Notes: generated by a model not told the origin, from the letters alone. 64,000 nt of DNA from Thalassobacillus sp043497085 (GCA_043497085.1 JBIEKI010000008.1), one strand, 5' to 3'. Shown: positions 50,727-60,229, numbered from the stretch's first letter. A program made the numbers and translations.

Positions 50727-50825
50727 TAGTATTATTAATGATTACTATTATTAAATTATATTTTACTAATAATTAATGCTGACGTATAGTGATTTTAAAC
50801 GCAAAACTTTTTAGGAGCGTGCGCT
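50727..50825. promoter_or_regulatory. Divergent LysR/YeiH control region
   Basis: AT-rich 99 bases between divergent starts, with repeated ATTAGTATTATTAATG, TACTATTATTAAAT and ACTAATAATTAATG elements, which include several T-N11-A patterns as LysR proteins use. The exact boxes cannot be fixed by eye. Confidence 0.5.
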
Positions 50826-51833
50826 ATGCTCAAAAATAATCACAGAGTTAAAGGTCATTTATCATGGGTCGCCGGTATTCTGTTTACAGCACTGATGGCT
50901 GGGTTAGGTTTTTTACTCGCATGGATACCAGGGCTTGCTATGATCGGTCCTTTAGCAACTGCCATCATCCTTGCTGTCATTTACCGTCAGCTATTCGGCT
51001 ATCCGGAAAAGCTCCGATCCGGTATCCAATACTCCGCTAAAAAATTGTTACGACTAGCTATTATACTGTTTGGATTGAAGTTGAATATGAATGTCATTTT
51101 TCATGACGGCTTACCACTCCTGCTTAGAGATGTAGCAGTAATTATATTTGCCATCGGAGTGACCTTGTTATTTGCAAAGCTGTTTCGTGCGGATTACTCC
51201 TTGTCATTACTCCTTGGTGTAGGGACAGGAGTCTGCGGCGCTTCCGCAATTGCCGCTGTGTCACCGATATTGAAAGCGAAAGCCGATGATACAGCAATCA
51301 GCGCTGGCATCATTTCTCTGATTGGTACCGTTTTTGCGATCGGTTATACGTTGATCCGGCCGAAACTTCCAATCGATGCGGCTACTTATGGATCCTGGGC
51401 AGGCATCAGTTTGCATGAAGTTGCCCATGTTGCACTTGCAGCAGCTCCTGCCGGGGAAGATGGCCTGGCGATGGCTCTTATTGGAAAATTAGGTCGCGTT
51501 CTCTTGCTGGTACCACTCAGCTTCCTGTTCATCTACATCATGCGAAAAAAAGGTAATCCCGAAACCACTGAAAAAGTAGCCTTTCCATGGTTCCTTCTCG
51601 GCTTTATTGCCACCAGCCTGTTAGGAAGTTATGTATTAGGAACTTATATTCCCTTCAATGATGCTTTGGTTTCTTTCATTTCCACAGCTACCACGTTTAT
51701 TTTGACCATGGCGATGGTCGGATTAGGACTTAATGTCAGCTTAGCAGCCCTTCGTTCAAAAGCATTAAAGCCGATGCTTGCCATGACAATAACTTCTTTG
51801 CTTCTTTCCGGCATCACACTTTTGATCTTATGA
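50826..51833 (+). CDS. YeiH/UPF0324-family membrane protein (putative sulfate exporter)
   Basis: 335-aa protein with about ten helices. Family motifs are clear: RLAIILFGLKLNMN, LGVGTGVCGASAIAAVSPILKA in two parts (residues 120-145), GISLHEVAHVALAA, and AMVGLGLNVSLAAL near the end. YeiH proteins are predicted anion exporters; the sulfate role is only by family annotation. It is controlled by the divergent LysR gene, as is common. TAGGAGCG precedes the ATG. Confidence 0.88.
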   Translation: MLKNNHRVKGHLSWVAGILFTALMAGLGFLLAWIPGLAMIGPLATAIILAVIYRQLFGYPEKLRSGIQYSAKKLLRLAIILFGLKLNMNVIFHDGLPLLLRDVAVIIFAIGVTLLFAKLFRADYSLSLLLGVGTGVCGASAIAAVSPILKAKADDTAISAGIISLIGTVFAIGYTLIRPKLPIDAATYGSWAGISLHEVAHVALAAAPAGEDGLAMALIGKLGRVLLLVPLSFLFIYIMRKKGNPETTEKVAFPWFLLGFIATSLLGSYVLGTYIPFNDALVSFISTATTFILTMAMVGLGLNVSLAALRSKALKPMLAMTITSLLLSGITLLIL

Positions 51834-51929
51834 CATAAAAAGGTATCTAATAATATTAAGTAAAAAGACACTGTTTGTAACTCTTTCTTGTTGGGAATAC
51901 TTGCTAACAAACAAAGGAGGAGTCTACTC

Positions 51930-52415
51930 ATGAAACTATTCAGACCACTAAGTTTTATGTTGGCTGCCGGAATTGTATTGGCAGGCTGCGGCACATCAGG
52001 CAACGATGACACGATTGAACCAGAAGATACAAACGATTCAGGTGCGGCTGAAGAAGAAACAGAACAGGAATCCAAGGAATCTTCAAGCTCAAGTGGTGAA
52101 GTCTCTACAGACTTACCATCCGGAGTCGATGTCGTACTAGCTACCGTTGAAGACTTGACTACGACGGTTAAGGAATCTTCAAATGACACGGCTAAAATAA
52201 ACCAGGCAGGCAAGACGTTAGAAGAGGATTGGGACCGAATCGAAAAGCAGGTAGAGGAAAATTATGAAGGGGATTACAAAAATATTGAAGAAAGTCTATA
52301 CCCGTTAATCGACGAAGCACAGGCTGACAAGCCGGACACAGACAAAATAAAGGAACTTGCAAAAGAGACGAAAAATAAATTGGAAGAATTCAAGAATAAA
52401 CTAGAAACTTCTTAA
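51930..52415 (+). CDS. Small lipoprotein, unknown function
   Basis: 161-aa lipoprotein: signal peptide with lipobox LAGC, C20. After the cysteine comes a 60-residue acidic Glu/Ser/Asp linker, then a helical domain of 85 residues (VDVVLATVEDLTTTVKESS ... ELAKETKNKLEEFKNKLETS). It would sit on the outer face of the membrane. I do not recognise a named family. The ATG at 51930 has AAGGAGGAG in good place. Confidence 0.78.
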   Translation: MKLFRPLSFMLAAGIVLAGCGTSGNDDTIEPEDTNDSGAAEEETEQESKESSSSSGEVSTDLPSGVDVVLATVEDLTTTVKESSNDTAKINQAGKTLEEDWDRIEKQVEENYEGDYKNIEESLYPLIDEAQADKPDTDKIKELAKETKNKLEEFKNKLETS

Positions 52416-52420
52416 TAGTT

Positions 52421-52457
52421 AAAGCTGTTTCTCTGAACCAGGGAAACAGCTTTTTTC
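52421..52457 (+). terminator. Terminator of the lipoprotein gene
   Basis: AAAGCTGTTTC-CTG / CAG-GAAACAGCTTT stem followed by TTTCC. Confidence 0.85.
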
Positions 52458-52524
52458 CTTCGAGAAACATTCCGGCTGTCTGTTAAACTGTGGATAGCTT
52501 TCCAAAAGAAAAGGAGGTACCTAG

Positions 52525-53049
52525 ATGCGTTTAGAAAATAAAAAAGTGATTGCACTGGTCAGTGATGATTTTGAGGACCTGGAACTCTGGTACCCGGTTC
52601 TTCGCTTGAGAGAAGAAGGAGCTACTGTTCATATTGTTGGAAAAGAAGCAGACAAGAAATATACCGGAAAATACGGGGTTCCTGTAGATTCAGACTACGC
52701 TTTCAATGAGATTTCTCCGGAGAACTATGACGGCATTCTCGTCCCTGGCGGCTGGTCACCGGATAAGCTCCGGAGATATGAGGAAGTCCTGCATTTTGTC
52801 CGCCATATGGACGAAAAGAAAAAAACAATCGGGCAAATCTGTCACGCCGGCTGGGTATTGATTTCTGCTGGAATACTGGAAGGACGTAATGTCACCAGTA
52901 CACCTGGTATAAAAGACGATATGATAAATGCCGGTGCGAATTGGTCCGATGAAGCAGTAGTCGAAGACGGTCATATCATTTCAGCCCGCCGTCCACCAGA
53001 TTTGCCTCCATATGCGAAAGCATTCGCTGACCACCTTGCCAAGGATTAG
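52525..53049 (+). CDS. DJ-1/PfpI-family protein (protease/deglycase-like)
   Basis: 174-aa class I glutamine amidotransferase-like protein. The nucleophile is C106 in IGQICHAGW with H107 beside it, and the conserved glutamate is E17 (DDFEDLE). Length and motifs fit the PfpI/YhbO/YfkM group, general stress proteins proposed to repair glycated substrates or cleave peptides. AAAAGGAGGT precedes the ATG. A hairpin follows. Confidence 0.9.
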   Translation: MRLENKKVIALVSDDFEDLELWYPVLRLREEGATVHIVGKEADKKYTGKYGVPVDSDYAFNEISPENYDGILVPGGWSPDKLRRYEEVLHFVRHMDEKKKTIGQICHAGWVLISAGILEGRNVTSTPGIKDDMINAGANWSDEAVVEDGHIISARRPPDLPPYAKAFADHLAKD

Positions 53050-53058
53050 AAAGGCCGG

Positions 53059-53088
53059 AGAAGGAAGCTGTTAATCCAGCTTCCTTCT
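53059..53088. terminator. Terminator between PfpI and ger operon
   Basis: AGAAGGAAGCTG / CAGCTTCCTTCT 12-bp stem with a 6-base loop, weak T run; convergent genes on both sides. Confidence 0.7.
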
Positions 53089-53089
53089 G

Positions 53090-54241
53090 TTATTTATCAG
53101 CTCTTATTCTACCTGAAGAAACAATCTCGACTTTCACCTGCACGTCATTTAACGTACTGTCTTTTAACCAATTGCTTTTTTTCATTCCAATTATTTTCTT
53201 GAAGGATTGCGGATTTTCCTGGTAAAAGTGATAACCGATTTGATAGACGTCTACCTGGAATTCTAATCCTTTTTTGTATGTTGATATAATTTGTTCTTCA
53301 ATTTCCTTTGCTGCCACTTTCTTCAATACATCGTCCTCTTCATGAAAAGGGTTCTCAATGATTTCCCCTGCTACTTCAACTGTGAGAGAAGCTTTTACTC
53401 CCTCCCCCTCTACTTGTGGTTTTATTTCCACCTTAGGCTCCGTAAAAACTAGCGAGGCATAATCTTTTTCACCCTTATATAAATAAAGCGGGATGCGTTC
53501 TGATCCCGGCTCTATCCACCGAAGACCTTTTGCTTCATCTGCATTCATACTGCCTCTAAATTCACCGTGATCAACAAAAGCAGCGCCCCCAAATTCATGA
53601 ATAGGGTGTGGCTGGTTATCTTTTGACCATTTGCTGGTGTTTAACTGAATCATGGGAATAATAACAACTTTTCCCGGTTCGTACCGATTAATCAAATAAT
53701 CACGAATTGCTTTTGGTTTAACGGTAGAAAATTGACCAAATACAGGGAAAGGATCATTTACCCTGGAATACCATGGAGATGTTCCTAAGATAGGCCGTCC
53801 CTGGGCGAGAGTAGGAAGCTCTTCATCTGTTACATACAACCAGGGGGCACTTCTAGTTTCCGAATAGCGGTTCAAAACATCGACTACTTCATCAATAATC
53901 GCTTTCTTTTCCAGTGCCCGTGTTGTAAATACTACTTCTCCTATATGCGCCCAGGAAATCGGTTCCTGTGTTGTATAGTATAAATCATCTGTGGCACTAT
54001 CGAAGCTGGATCCGGTCCCCATAGCACCCCAAAGGGGGAAATCCTTAGTGCCTTGTGCACCACCGCCCTCTTGCTTTCCGACATTTTGAAACGGAAGGAT
54101 TCTGGCATAAATAAGGAACTCCCCATTTTGGTAATCAACACCTAATCCAGATACATAAACCATTTGATCGACTGCTTTACTATCCCAGCAACCGGATAAT
54201 ATAAGTAGTGAAAACATGATAGATAAAGCTCTTTTATACAT
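53090..54241 (-). CDS. gerAC: Spore germination lipoprotein, GerAC family
   Basis: 383-aa Ger(x)C lipoprotein of a germinant receptor. Signal peptide with lipobox LSGC, C18, followed by WDSKAVDQMVYVSGLGVDY typical of the family. It anchors on the outer face of the spore inner membrane. The ATG at 54241 comes one base after the gerAA stop, so the genes are coupled. The symbol is generic; which of GerA, GerB or GerK it equals is not clear. Confidence 0.9.
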   Translation of the reverse strand: MYKRALSIMFSLLILSGCWDSKAVDQMVYVSGLGVDYQNGEFLIYARILPFQNVGKQEGGGAQGTKDFPLWGAMGTGSSFDSATDDLYYTTQEPISWAHIGEVVFTTRALEKKAIIDEVVDVLNRYSETRSAPWLYVTDEELPTLAQGRPILGTSPWYSRVNDPFPVFGQFSTVKPKAIRDYLINRYEPGKVVIIPMIQLNTSKWSKDNQPHPIHEFGGAAFVDHGEFRGSMNADEAKGLRWIEPGSERIPLYLYKGEKDYASLVFTEPKVEIKPQVEGEGVKASLTVEVAGEIIENPFHEEDDVLKKVAAKEIEEQIISTYKKGLEFQVDVYQIGYHFYQENPQSFKKIIGMKKSNWLKDSTLNDVQVKVEIVSSGRIRADK

Positions 54242-54242
54242 G

Positions 54243-55712
54243 TCATTCACGACCTTTTCTGGAAAAATCAATGGTTTTCAACATTTTTGGCCGGCGCTTC
54301 GCATCATTAGCAGAATGCCAAAAAGATTCAATTACCTCTTTTGGTCGTGGTGGCGACAAAGGGGATAAGTAGGGAATCCCAAATGACCGTAACCCTGCTA
54401 AATAACCAACCAATGCAAACATACACAAAAAGAAACCAAACATCCCAAACAACGAAGTGATAAAGAGAATGATGAGGCGTATTATCCCTACCAGTCCTGT
54501 TAATGATTGATTGATCAATGTGAAAGTCGCTACTAAAGCAATGGCATTTACCACCAGAATCCCTGGTGCTGTGAAGCCTGCCGCAATAGCTGCCTGCCCA
54601 ATAATCAATCCCCCCACTACAGACAAAATTTGTCCAATAGCAGTGGGGAGTCGCACACCGGCTTCCCGGAACATTTCAAATAGAAATAACATCATAAAAC
54701 ACTCCACCGCTGCCGAAAATGGCACCCCATCCCGTGATAAGGTAACGGTCGCAAGCAATGTGAATGGCAGTTGATCCGGATGGAATGAAATCAAGGCAAT
54801 CCAAAAAGCAGGCAGGAACAATGCAATATATAATCCAATAACCCTCATCATTCGCTCAAAAAATACAAAAATGGAAGACACATTGTGATCTTCAGCCGTT
54901 TTTAATATAAAAAACAAATTGACCGGAGCTATTAATGCAGTAGGCGTGCCATCCATCAGGATAGCGAACCTCCCATGCAACAAACTTTCAATTACATAAT
55001 CAGGCCTTCCGGTATATGCGAAAAGAGGGAATAGCGGCTTTTTAGTATCTCCGATTAACTCCTCGATTTGCAGACTACTTTCTAACCCATCAATATTTAT
55101 TTTTTCCAGCCTCGATTGTACCTCTTTTATTACTTTTTTATTGGTTATATCCTCCATATATAAGAGTTGCACAGTAGTCTTTGTCCGCTCCCCTATAACA
55201 TAGGTGGCCACTTTCAGCGAAGAACTTCGCATTCGCTTACGGACCAAAGCTGTATTCATCTTAATCTCTTCTACAAAACCTTCTTTAGAACCCCGTATTG
55301 ATACTTCAGTATTCGGCTCCTCTACACTTCTTTTCGGGTGGTCGACCGCTTCTACTTCCCAAAGCGCGGAACTTTCCATGTGCAATAATACGACCTTTCC
55401 TATAAAAACAGCTTCGACGATATGCTCTTTTGTAACAGAAGGGCCAAGTTCTTTCACAGTAGCAGAAAGAACTTCTTTCAAACCCTTACTTTTATCATTG
55501 TTTTTTTGCAGGGGGTTCAGCACATAGTCAAATAAGGCTTTCTGATCGTATAACCCTTCACAGGATATGATCAGGATGTTGCCTATTTCTATTGACATTT
55601 TCCGGATAATTACATCTTCACATCCCTCAAATAATTCTCTTAGGGAGCGTTCATCGAAAGTGAAAGTATCTTTAGTAGTGATTGTTTTTTTCTTATTCCG
55701 CTTTCTTTTCAT
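54243..55712 (-). CDS. gerAA: Spore germination protein, GerAA family
   Basis: 489-aa A subunit. A soluble N-terminal half (up to residue about 240, with LLYMEDITNKKVIKEVQSRL) precedes membrane helices (VIGLYIALFLPAFWIALISF and onward) and the family pattern LFEMFREAGVRLPTAIGQILSVVGGLIIGQAA in parts. It forms the channel-like core of the receptor in the inner spore membrane. The stop of gerAB overlaps its start by four bases. Confidence 0.93.
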   Translation of the reverse strand: MKRKRNKKKTITTKDTFTFDERSLRELFEGCEDVIIRKMSIEIGNILIISCEGLYDQKALFDYVLNPLQKNNDKSKGLKEVLSATVKELGPSVTKEHIVEAVFIGKVVLLHMESSALWEVEAVDHPKRSVEEPNTEVSIRGSKEGFVEEIKMNTALVRKRMRSSSLKVATYVIGERTKTTVQLLYMEDITNKKVIKEVQSRLEKINIDGLESSLQIEELIGDTKKPLFPLFAYTGRPDYVIESLLHGRFAILMDGTPTALIAPVNLFFILKTAEDHNVSSIFVFFERMMRVIGLYIALFLPAFWIALISFHPDQLPFTLLATVTLSRDGVPFSAAVECFMMLFLFEMFREAGVRLPTAIGQILSVVGGLIIGQAAIAAGFTAPGILVVNAIALVATFTLINQSLTGLVGIIRLIILFITSLFGMFGFFLCMFALVGYLAGLRSFGIPYLSPLSPPRPKEVIESFWHSANDAKRRPKMLKTIDFSRKGRE

Positions 55713-56794
55713 GTCGCTTTCCTCCTATGGATCATAACGATAACACCTAAGAGAATAAACAAGTATGAGCCCATGGCATATACAATCCACGGCAATACAA
55801 AGTCTTTAAGAAGATTTAAAAACTGCATATCGGACAGTGGTAAGTAGATGGATACTAATAACCCAAATAAGAAAAACAATTGTATCCTCCACTTTGCCTT
55901 TTTCGTTTTAATCGGAAATAGATAAGGAATCAGATGAGCAACCAATGCGATACGAATAATTGCTCCGGACAACCATTGATATATCGTAAAATAATCTACA
56001 TGACTGATATAGGCCCCCACGGTGACCATTCGCCATTGCTCATAAGCTGGATATCTCAACTCGGACGCATGCTCTGGACCGAACATCGCTATCGAACCCA
56101 TAACGGGCGTTACCAATAAATTAACAAGCACAGCGCCAATGACGATATATTTCCAAAAAGACATTTTTTTCTTCACTTGGTGTTGAATCAATAAAATGAA
56201 GCCTAGATCGAGTGCCCCGCCACTGCCTAACAGGAACCCATGCCATACAGGCTCCCACCCTTCTGCAAGAACAGGAAATAGCAAATTGTATTCTTTGTTG
56301 TTCATATTGGCAATCGTTACAAAGAAGCCAAGAACCACTACTAATGGAAGCAATACACCAGCAGTGATCGCTAACGTCTGCATACCACCTCTCAAAATCA
56401 CTATTATCACTAAAATTGTAAGAATGCCCAAATAAATTTTTGGAGTTTTAGGCAAATAGGAGATGTTTGTCCAAGTGACGGTATCAAAATATGTGATGTA
56501 GCCACTAAGAATCACATAGACCAAGATCGGGACAGTGAACACCATCTTTCCCACTTTCCCAATATTATCTTGCAAGTATTGAAGGACGGATTGATCTTTC
56601 GTAATCCGATGAATGATATAAATGATAATGAGGATTACTGTAAAAGAAAAAGTCGTCATTAATGAAGCTATCCAGGCATCACGTTTAGCTGCATCTAAAA
56701 TGGGCGGTCCAATAATCACATGATTATAGAAGCCGGATGACATCATTATTAAAAATAATAATTGCAAATAAGAAATTGGCTCGTCCTTCATCAT
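55709..56794 (-). CDS. gerAB: Spore germination protein, GerAB family
   Basis: 361-aa integral membrane protein with ten helices of the endospore germination permease family, related to amino-acid transporters; the B subunit is thought to bind the germinant. It is first in the operon, giving order B-A-C rather than A-B-C as in B. subtilis gerA. AAAAGGGA lies 8 bases before ATG. It overlaps gerAA by ATGA. Confidence 0.92.
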   Translation of the reverse strand: MMKDEPISYLQLLFLIMMSSGFYNHVIIGPPILDAAKRDAWIASLMTTFSFTVILIIIYIIHRITKDQSVLQYLQDNIGKVGKMVFTVPILVYVILSGYITYFDTVTWTNISYLPKTPKIYLGILTILVIIVILRGGMQTLAITAGVLLPLVVVLGFFVTIANMNNKEYNLLFPVLAEGWEPVWHGFLLGSGGALDLGFILLIQHQVKKKMSFWKYIVIGAVLVNLLVTPVMGSIAMFGPEHASELRYPAYEQWRMVTVGAYISHVDYFTIYQWLSGAIIRIALVAHLIPYLFPIKTKKAKWRIQLFFLFGLLVSIYLPLSDMQFLNLLKDFVLPWIVYAMGSYLFILLGVIVMIHRRKAT

Positions 56795-56887
56795 AGTAGA
56801 AATCCCTTTTCTTTTTTCATAGTCTTTGTGGAAGAAGTTTATTTATGCACTGCCCGCTATGCATAAGATTGGGTTTTAGCCAAATCA

Positions 56888-56915
56888 AAAGCCAGCCTGC
56901 AGCAGGCTGGCTTAC
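56888..56915 (-). terminator. Terminator of the flavoprotein gene
   Basis: AAGCCAGCCTGC / GCAGGCTGGCTT 12-bp stem; on the minus strand TTTTGATTTG follows. It separates the flavoprotein gene from the ger operon. Confidence 0.8.
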
Positions 56916-56931
56916 AAGAAACCTATTCACA

Positions 56932-58092
56932 TTATCTAAGGAAAGCTTGATCAGCAAGCATGTCGAAAACAGAGTCATCCATTGGAGGGTTATGCAGCCC
57001 TGCCCGGACATCCCGGTAATATTTTTCAAAAGGATATCGCTTCGACAGCCCTCTCCCGCCGGCAATTCTCATAGCAAGATCGACGACATCGTTTGCAGTG
57101 TTGGTCGCTGTTACTTTCACCGCTGCCAGTTCTGCCTGAAGCTGTTTCCTGTTCTCTGGCTCCTGATCCCATTTTTCGGCAATGGTATACATGAAATAAC
57201 GCGCGTTCATAAGCTTCAACTCTATTTCACCTATTTTTTGCTTAATGTGTGGAACTTCAGCAATTGGGTGATCGAGACTGTTCGGTTGAAAATTCTTCGC
57301 AAAGTCGATCGCATCGTTGCGGGCAGCAATCGCAATGCCAAGGTAGCATGCCGGAATGTGCAACAGCCAGCCTTTCGGTACGGATGATTTCTGACTGGTA
57401 AGTTCGACTAGCTTATCATCTTCTACCGAAACACCATTCAAGACGAGATCATCACTCCCCGTTCCCCGCATGCCAAGGGTATCCCAGGTATGTTCGACCG
57501 TTACACCCTCCTGATTTTTATCTATCAAAAACCAGCCGACTTCCCCAAGCTCTTCCACATAAGCAGATACGATGAAATAGTCCAGGCAATCAGCCATCGA
57601 GGTGAAAGTTTTTCTGCCGCTAATTATATAGCGGCCGCCACTACGCACAGCTTTTGTTTCCGGTATTCCACCACGTGTCGGACTTCCTGTTGCTGGTTCA
57701 GAGGCAGCACGGTTCATTACTTTTTGTTCCGTTGCAATTTCTTTGGCTACTTTATTAAAGATTGTTTTACCCCAGAGCTGTTCATCACGTAGTTCCATAA
57801 TAATTCCGAGATGCCACCCGACCGATAATGCCACTGATCCATCACCTGCAGCAAGCCGCTCCTGCATTAATAAAAGTTCATATAACGAAAGCCCTTCTCC
57901 TCCCAGATTTTCCGGTAGAGGGAGGGAAAAGTACTTTTCCAGCTTCAAATCCGCTAAGTTTTCTTTAGAAAAAGAAGCCTGTTGGTCAGAGGCGGTAGTG
58001 CGTTGTTTCACCTTATCTGCTAACACTGCCGCTTTATTGTAAAATCGCTGCTGCCGGTCATTTTTAATCAGAGTTTTATATAAATCACTCAT
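56932..58092 (-). CDS. Acyl-CoA dehydrogenase-like flavoprotein (YdbM type)
   Basis: 386-aa protein of the acyl-CoA dehydrogenase superfamily: N-terminal helical domain, beta domain (ISGRKTFTSMADCLDYFIVSA), and C-terminal helical domain with AMRIAGGRGLSKRYPFEKYYRDVRAG. The end reads HNPPMDDSVFDML, without the YEGT-type loop carrying the catalytic glutamate of common dehydrogenases. That resembles YdbM and the DszC-like monooxygenases. It may be a flavin-dependent monooxygenase rather than a beta-oxidation enzyme. Monocistronic. Confidence 0.8.
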   Translation of the reverse strand: MSDLYKTLIKNDRQQRFYNKAAVLADKVKQRTTASDQQASFSKENLADLKLEKYFSLPLPENLGGEGLSLYELLLMQERLAAGDGSVALSVGWHLGIIMELRDEQLWGKTIFNKVAKEIATEQKVMNRAASEPATGSPTRGGIPETKAVRSGGRYIISGRKTFTSMADCLDYFIVSAYVEELGEVGWFLIDKNQEGVTVEHTWDTLGMRGTGSDDLVLNGVSVEDDKLVELTSQKSSVPKGWLLHIPACYLGIAIAARNDAIDFAKNFQPNSLDHPIAEVPHIKQKIGEIELKLMNARYFMYTIAEKWDQEPENRKQLQAELAAVKVTATNTANDVVDLAMRIAGGRGLSKRYPFEKYYRDVRAGLHNPPMDDSVFDMLADQAFLR

Positions 58093-58174
58093 TTGCTCAC
58101 CCCAACTAGCATATGTTTATTAAAAGCTTACTAGAATAGTCGGGATTACGCCAATGATTTATCTGAAAAATTGT

Positions 58175-58807
58175 TCATTCACTTTTATTCTTTATTTTGT
58201 GAAAAAGGTTTTCCATCTCTGATTGAAGAGCACCAGGCTCAATTTTCCTTTCATGTAAAATATCCTTCCATGATTTACCGTCTTGATTCTCCTTTATAAT
58301 ATCTTCTATTTCTGTTTCACTAAGCTTTGCCACCACAGCTGCTTTCATCAAGGTTTTAAGCGAGACATCCTTATCCAGATAACCCCCCAGCTCTGTCTGG
58401 TCTTTACCTGTATAAGCAGTCAATTCATTTAAAATTTGAGATTCATTCTTTTTGAAAAACTCCTGTACCTTTTCTTGATGATGCTGCTTGATTTTTTCGT
58501 AGTCAACCCCAAAGGTTTTTGCTGTAGCTTGCCATGAGTTTGTCACTTGATAGGTATCCAACACCTTTTGCGGCTCCACATAAGCATGTTTGGCAATCAG
58601 AATGGCTTTTCTTATATTTTCTTGTTTATAGCCACGTTCCTCGAATTCTTTGATTCTTTTACGAATTTCTTTATGATGGTCATTTTCTTTGTGTTCATGA
58701 CTGTGCATGATAGACCCCTCATCACCTTTTTCCTGTGCCCCCAAAGGCGCTCCGAATCCCAGTAACACCATCATAATGATTGTTAATAACTGAAATTTTC
58801 CAACCAA
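58175..58807 (-). CDS. Secreted helical protein, unknown function
   Basis: 210-aa exported protein. The TTG at 58807 with GGAGG 9 bases before gives an ideal signal peptide (VGKFQLLTIIMMVLLGFG, cleavage after LGA), whereas the open frame from 58867 would place 20 residues before it. The mature part is charged, His/Lys/Glu-rich and helical (SHEHKENDHHKEIRKRI), with repeated short helix-turn-like units (KAILIAKHAYVEP, KAAVVAKLSETEIEDI). I do not recognise a family. Confidence 0.65.
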   Translation of the reverse strand: MVGKFQLLTIIMMVLLGFGAPLGAQEKGDEGSIMHSHEHKENDHHKEIRKRIKEFEERGYKQENIRKAILIAKHAYVEPQKVLDTYQVTNSWQATAKTFGVDYEKIKQHHQEKVQEFFKKNESQILNELTAYTGKDQTELGGYLDKDVSLKTLMKAAVVAKLSETEIEDIIKENQDGKSWKDILHERKIEPGALQSEMENLFHKIKNKSE

Positions 58808-58936
58808 AACATTCAGCCTCCATTCCATTATTTTCATCATTAGCTTGTCCATAATGTACCAGACCATTACTGTGTTTTTATTTAGTATGGATAGGGAAAA
58901 AGAAAGTCAGTGTATGTATGGAAAGGAGTCGCTTTT

Positions 58937-59665
58937 ATGAAAAAAGATAGTTTCCTGCTGGAAAAACAAGATATGAAAGATAGATCGATTGTACCTGATT
59001 GGCTGCCAGAAGAATATGAAACATTCCATAACATTGTTACCGAACCGACTTTCCCTTGTTACTTTGGTATGGGAGCAGAAAAGAAAGGAGAACTCCGTTA
59101 TTCTTTCTTAAATCATGACGACTGGTCCCACCTTCCGAACACAGTAGAAGAATTCTTAAAATTATTTGAAGCTCCCCCATTTATCCGGCATGGTTTTTTC
59201 TTATTTGTAGAACCTGAGCAAGAAGAAAAGTCTATTGAATATTATCGGGATTATTTCTGGAAAATCTTAAATTATTTGAATGATAATGACCAGGAGCCTT
59301 GGCCAGTGGATTATCCAACCGATCCCAACCATCACTTATGGGCATTTTCATTCGCAGGTGAGCCGTTCTTTGTTTTCGGAAACTCCCCTGCATACAAACA
59401 GAGGAAAACACGGAACCTGGGCAATTCTTTGGTACTTGGGTTCCAGCCCAGAAAAATTTTCGAAGGTTTAGAAGGTACCAGTAAAGGCGGTATCATGTCT
59501 CGTGAAAAAGTCCGCGAACGAGTGGAAAAGTGGGACCAGCTTCCGAAACACCCGGACATCAGCCATTATGGTGATCCTACCCATCATGAATGGAAGCAAT
59601 ACTTTATCGGTGACGACGTCAAACCGGTTACCGGTAAATGCCCCTTTCATCAAAATAATAGCTAA
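58937..59665 (+). CDS. YqcI/YcgG-family protein
   Basis: 242-aa soluble protein of the YqcI/YcgG family. Typical segments are FPCYFGMGAEKKGELRYSF, PPFIRHGFFLFVEP, HLWAFSFAGEPFFVFGNSPAY (split here), and LVLGFQPRKIF; the tail ends GKCPFHQ. The family's role is unknown; some members lie near haem or siderophore genes. ATG 58937 has AAAGGAG with 9 bases spacing. Confidence 0.88.
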   Translation: MKKDSFLLEKQDMKDRSIVPDWLPEEYETFHNIVTEPTFPCYFGMGAEKKGELRYSFLNHDDWSHLPNTVEEFLKLFEAPPFIRHGFFLFVEPEQEEKSIEYYRDYFWKILNYLNDNDQEPWPVDYPTDPNHHLWAFSFAGEPFFVFGNSPAYKQRKTRNLGNSLVLGFQPRKIFEGLEGTSKGGIMSREKVRERVEKWDQLPKHPDISHYGDPTHHEWKQYFIGDDVKPVTGKCPFHQNNS

Positions 59666-59670
59666 TCAAA

Positions 59671-59698
59671 AAGACGCCCCTTACAAGGCGTCTTCTTT
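59671..59698 (+). terminator. Terminator of the YqcI/YcgG gene
   Basis: AAGACGCC / GGCGTCTT stem, 8-base loop, then CTTTC. Confidence 0.7.
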
Positions 59699-59809
59699 CA
59701 TGTACACTGTATTAATTTAATGTGATGGATGTGCAGGAAAAAAGAAGGAAAATGGCCGCTTTCAGCGAATTTAATTTTATAAGTAATCCTTCTAAAAGGA
59801 GATGTTGCA

Positions 59810-60229
59810 ATGTTTAAGGTTGGCAGTATTTTCATACCTGTTACAAACCTTGAGGAATCCATGAAGTGGTATCAGGAAAATTTAGGAGCTATCTTCGTCG
59901 ACAAATGGGATTTTGGTGAAAGAGGTGCGGGCTTCGTTTTTAAAAAGGGAGATGCTCAGCTAGGATTGATAGAAGTAGAAAATCCCCAGCCTACTGAATT
60001 TGAAGTAGTAAAAGGGAAGAAAAACAGTTACTATAATTTTCTAGTTAAAGATATTCATGAAGCTCACCGGGATCTATATAGAAAAGGTGTGGTTGTCAGC
60101 AAAATTGATGATTTCGGGGGCATGTATGCATTTGAATTCCTTGATCCAGACGGAAATCCTTTTAGTATCGTCAATGAAGTCGAAGGATCCAAGTTCCATG
60201 AAACCAATTTGGAAAAATTGAAGAAGTAG
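59810..60229 (+). CDS. VOC-family protein
   Basis: 139-aa glyoxalase/bleomycin-resistance-fold protein (VTNLEESMKWYQENLGA at the start, VKDIHEAHRDLYRKGVVVSKI in the middle, EFLDPDGNPFSIV at the end). The N-terminal metal histidine is replaced (GSIFIPV), so it may bind without catalysis or use another ligand. AAAAGGAGA precedes the ATG. Confidence 0.83.
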   Translation: MFKVGSIFIPVTNLEESMKWYQENLGAIFVDKWDFGERGAGFVFKKGDAQLGLIEVENPQPTEFEVVKGKKNSYYNFLVKDIHEAHRDLYRKGVVVSKIDDFGGMYAFEFLDPDGNPFSIVNEVEGSKFHETNLEKLKK

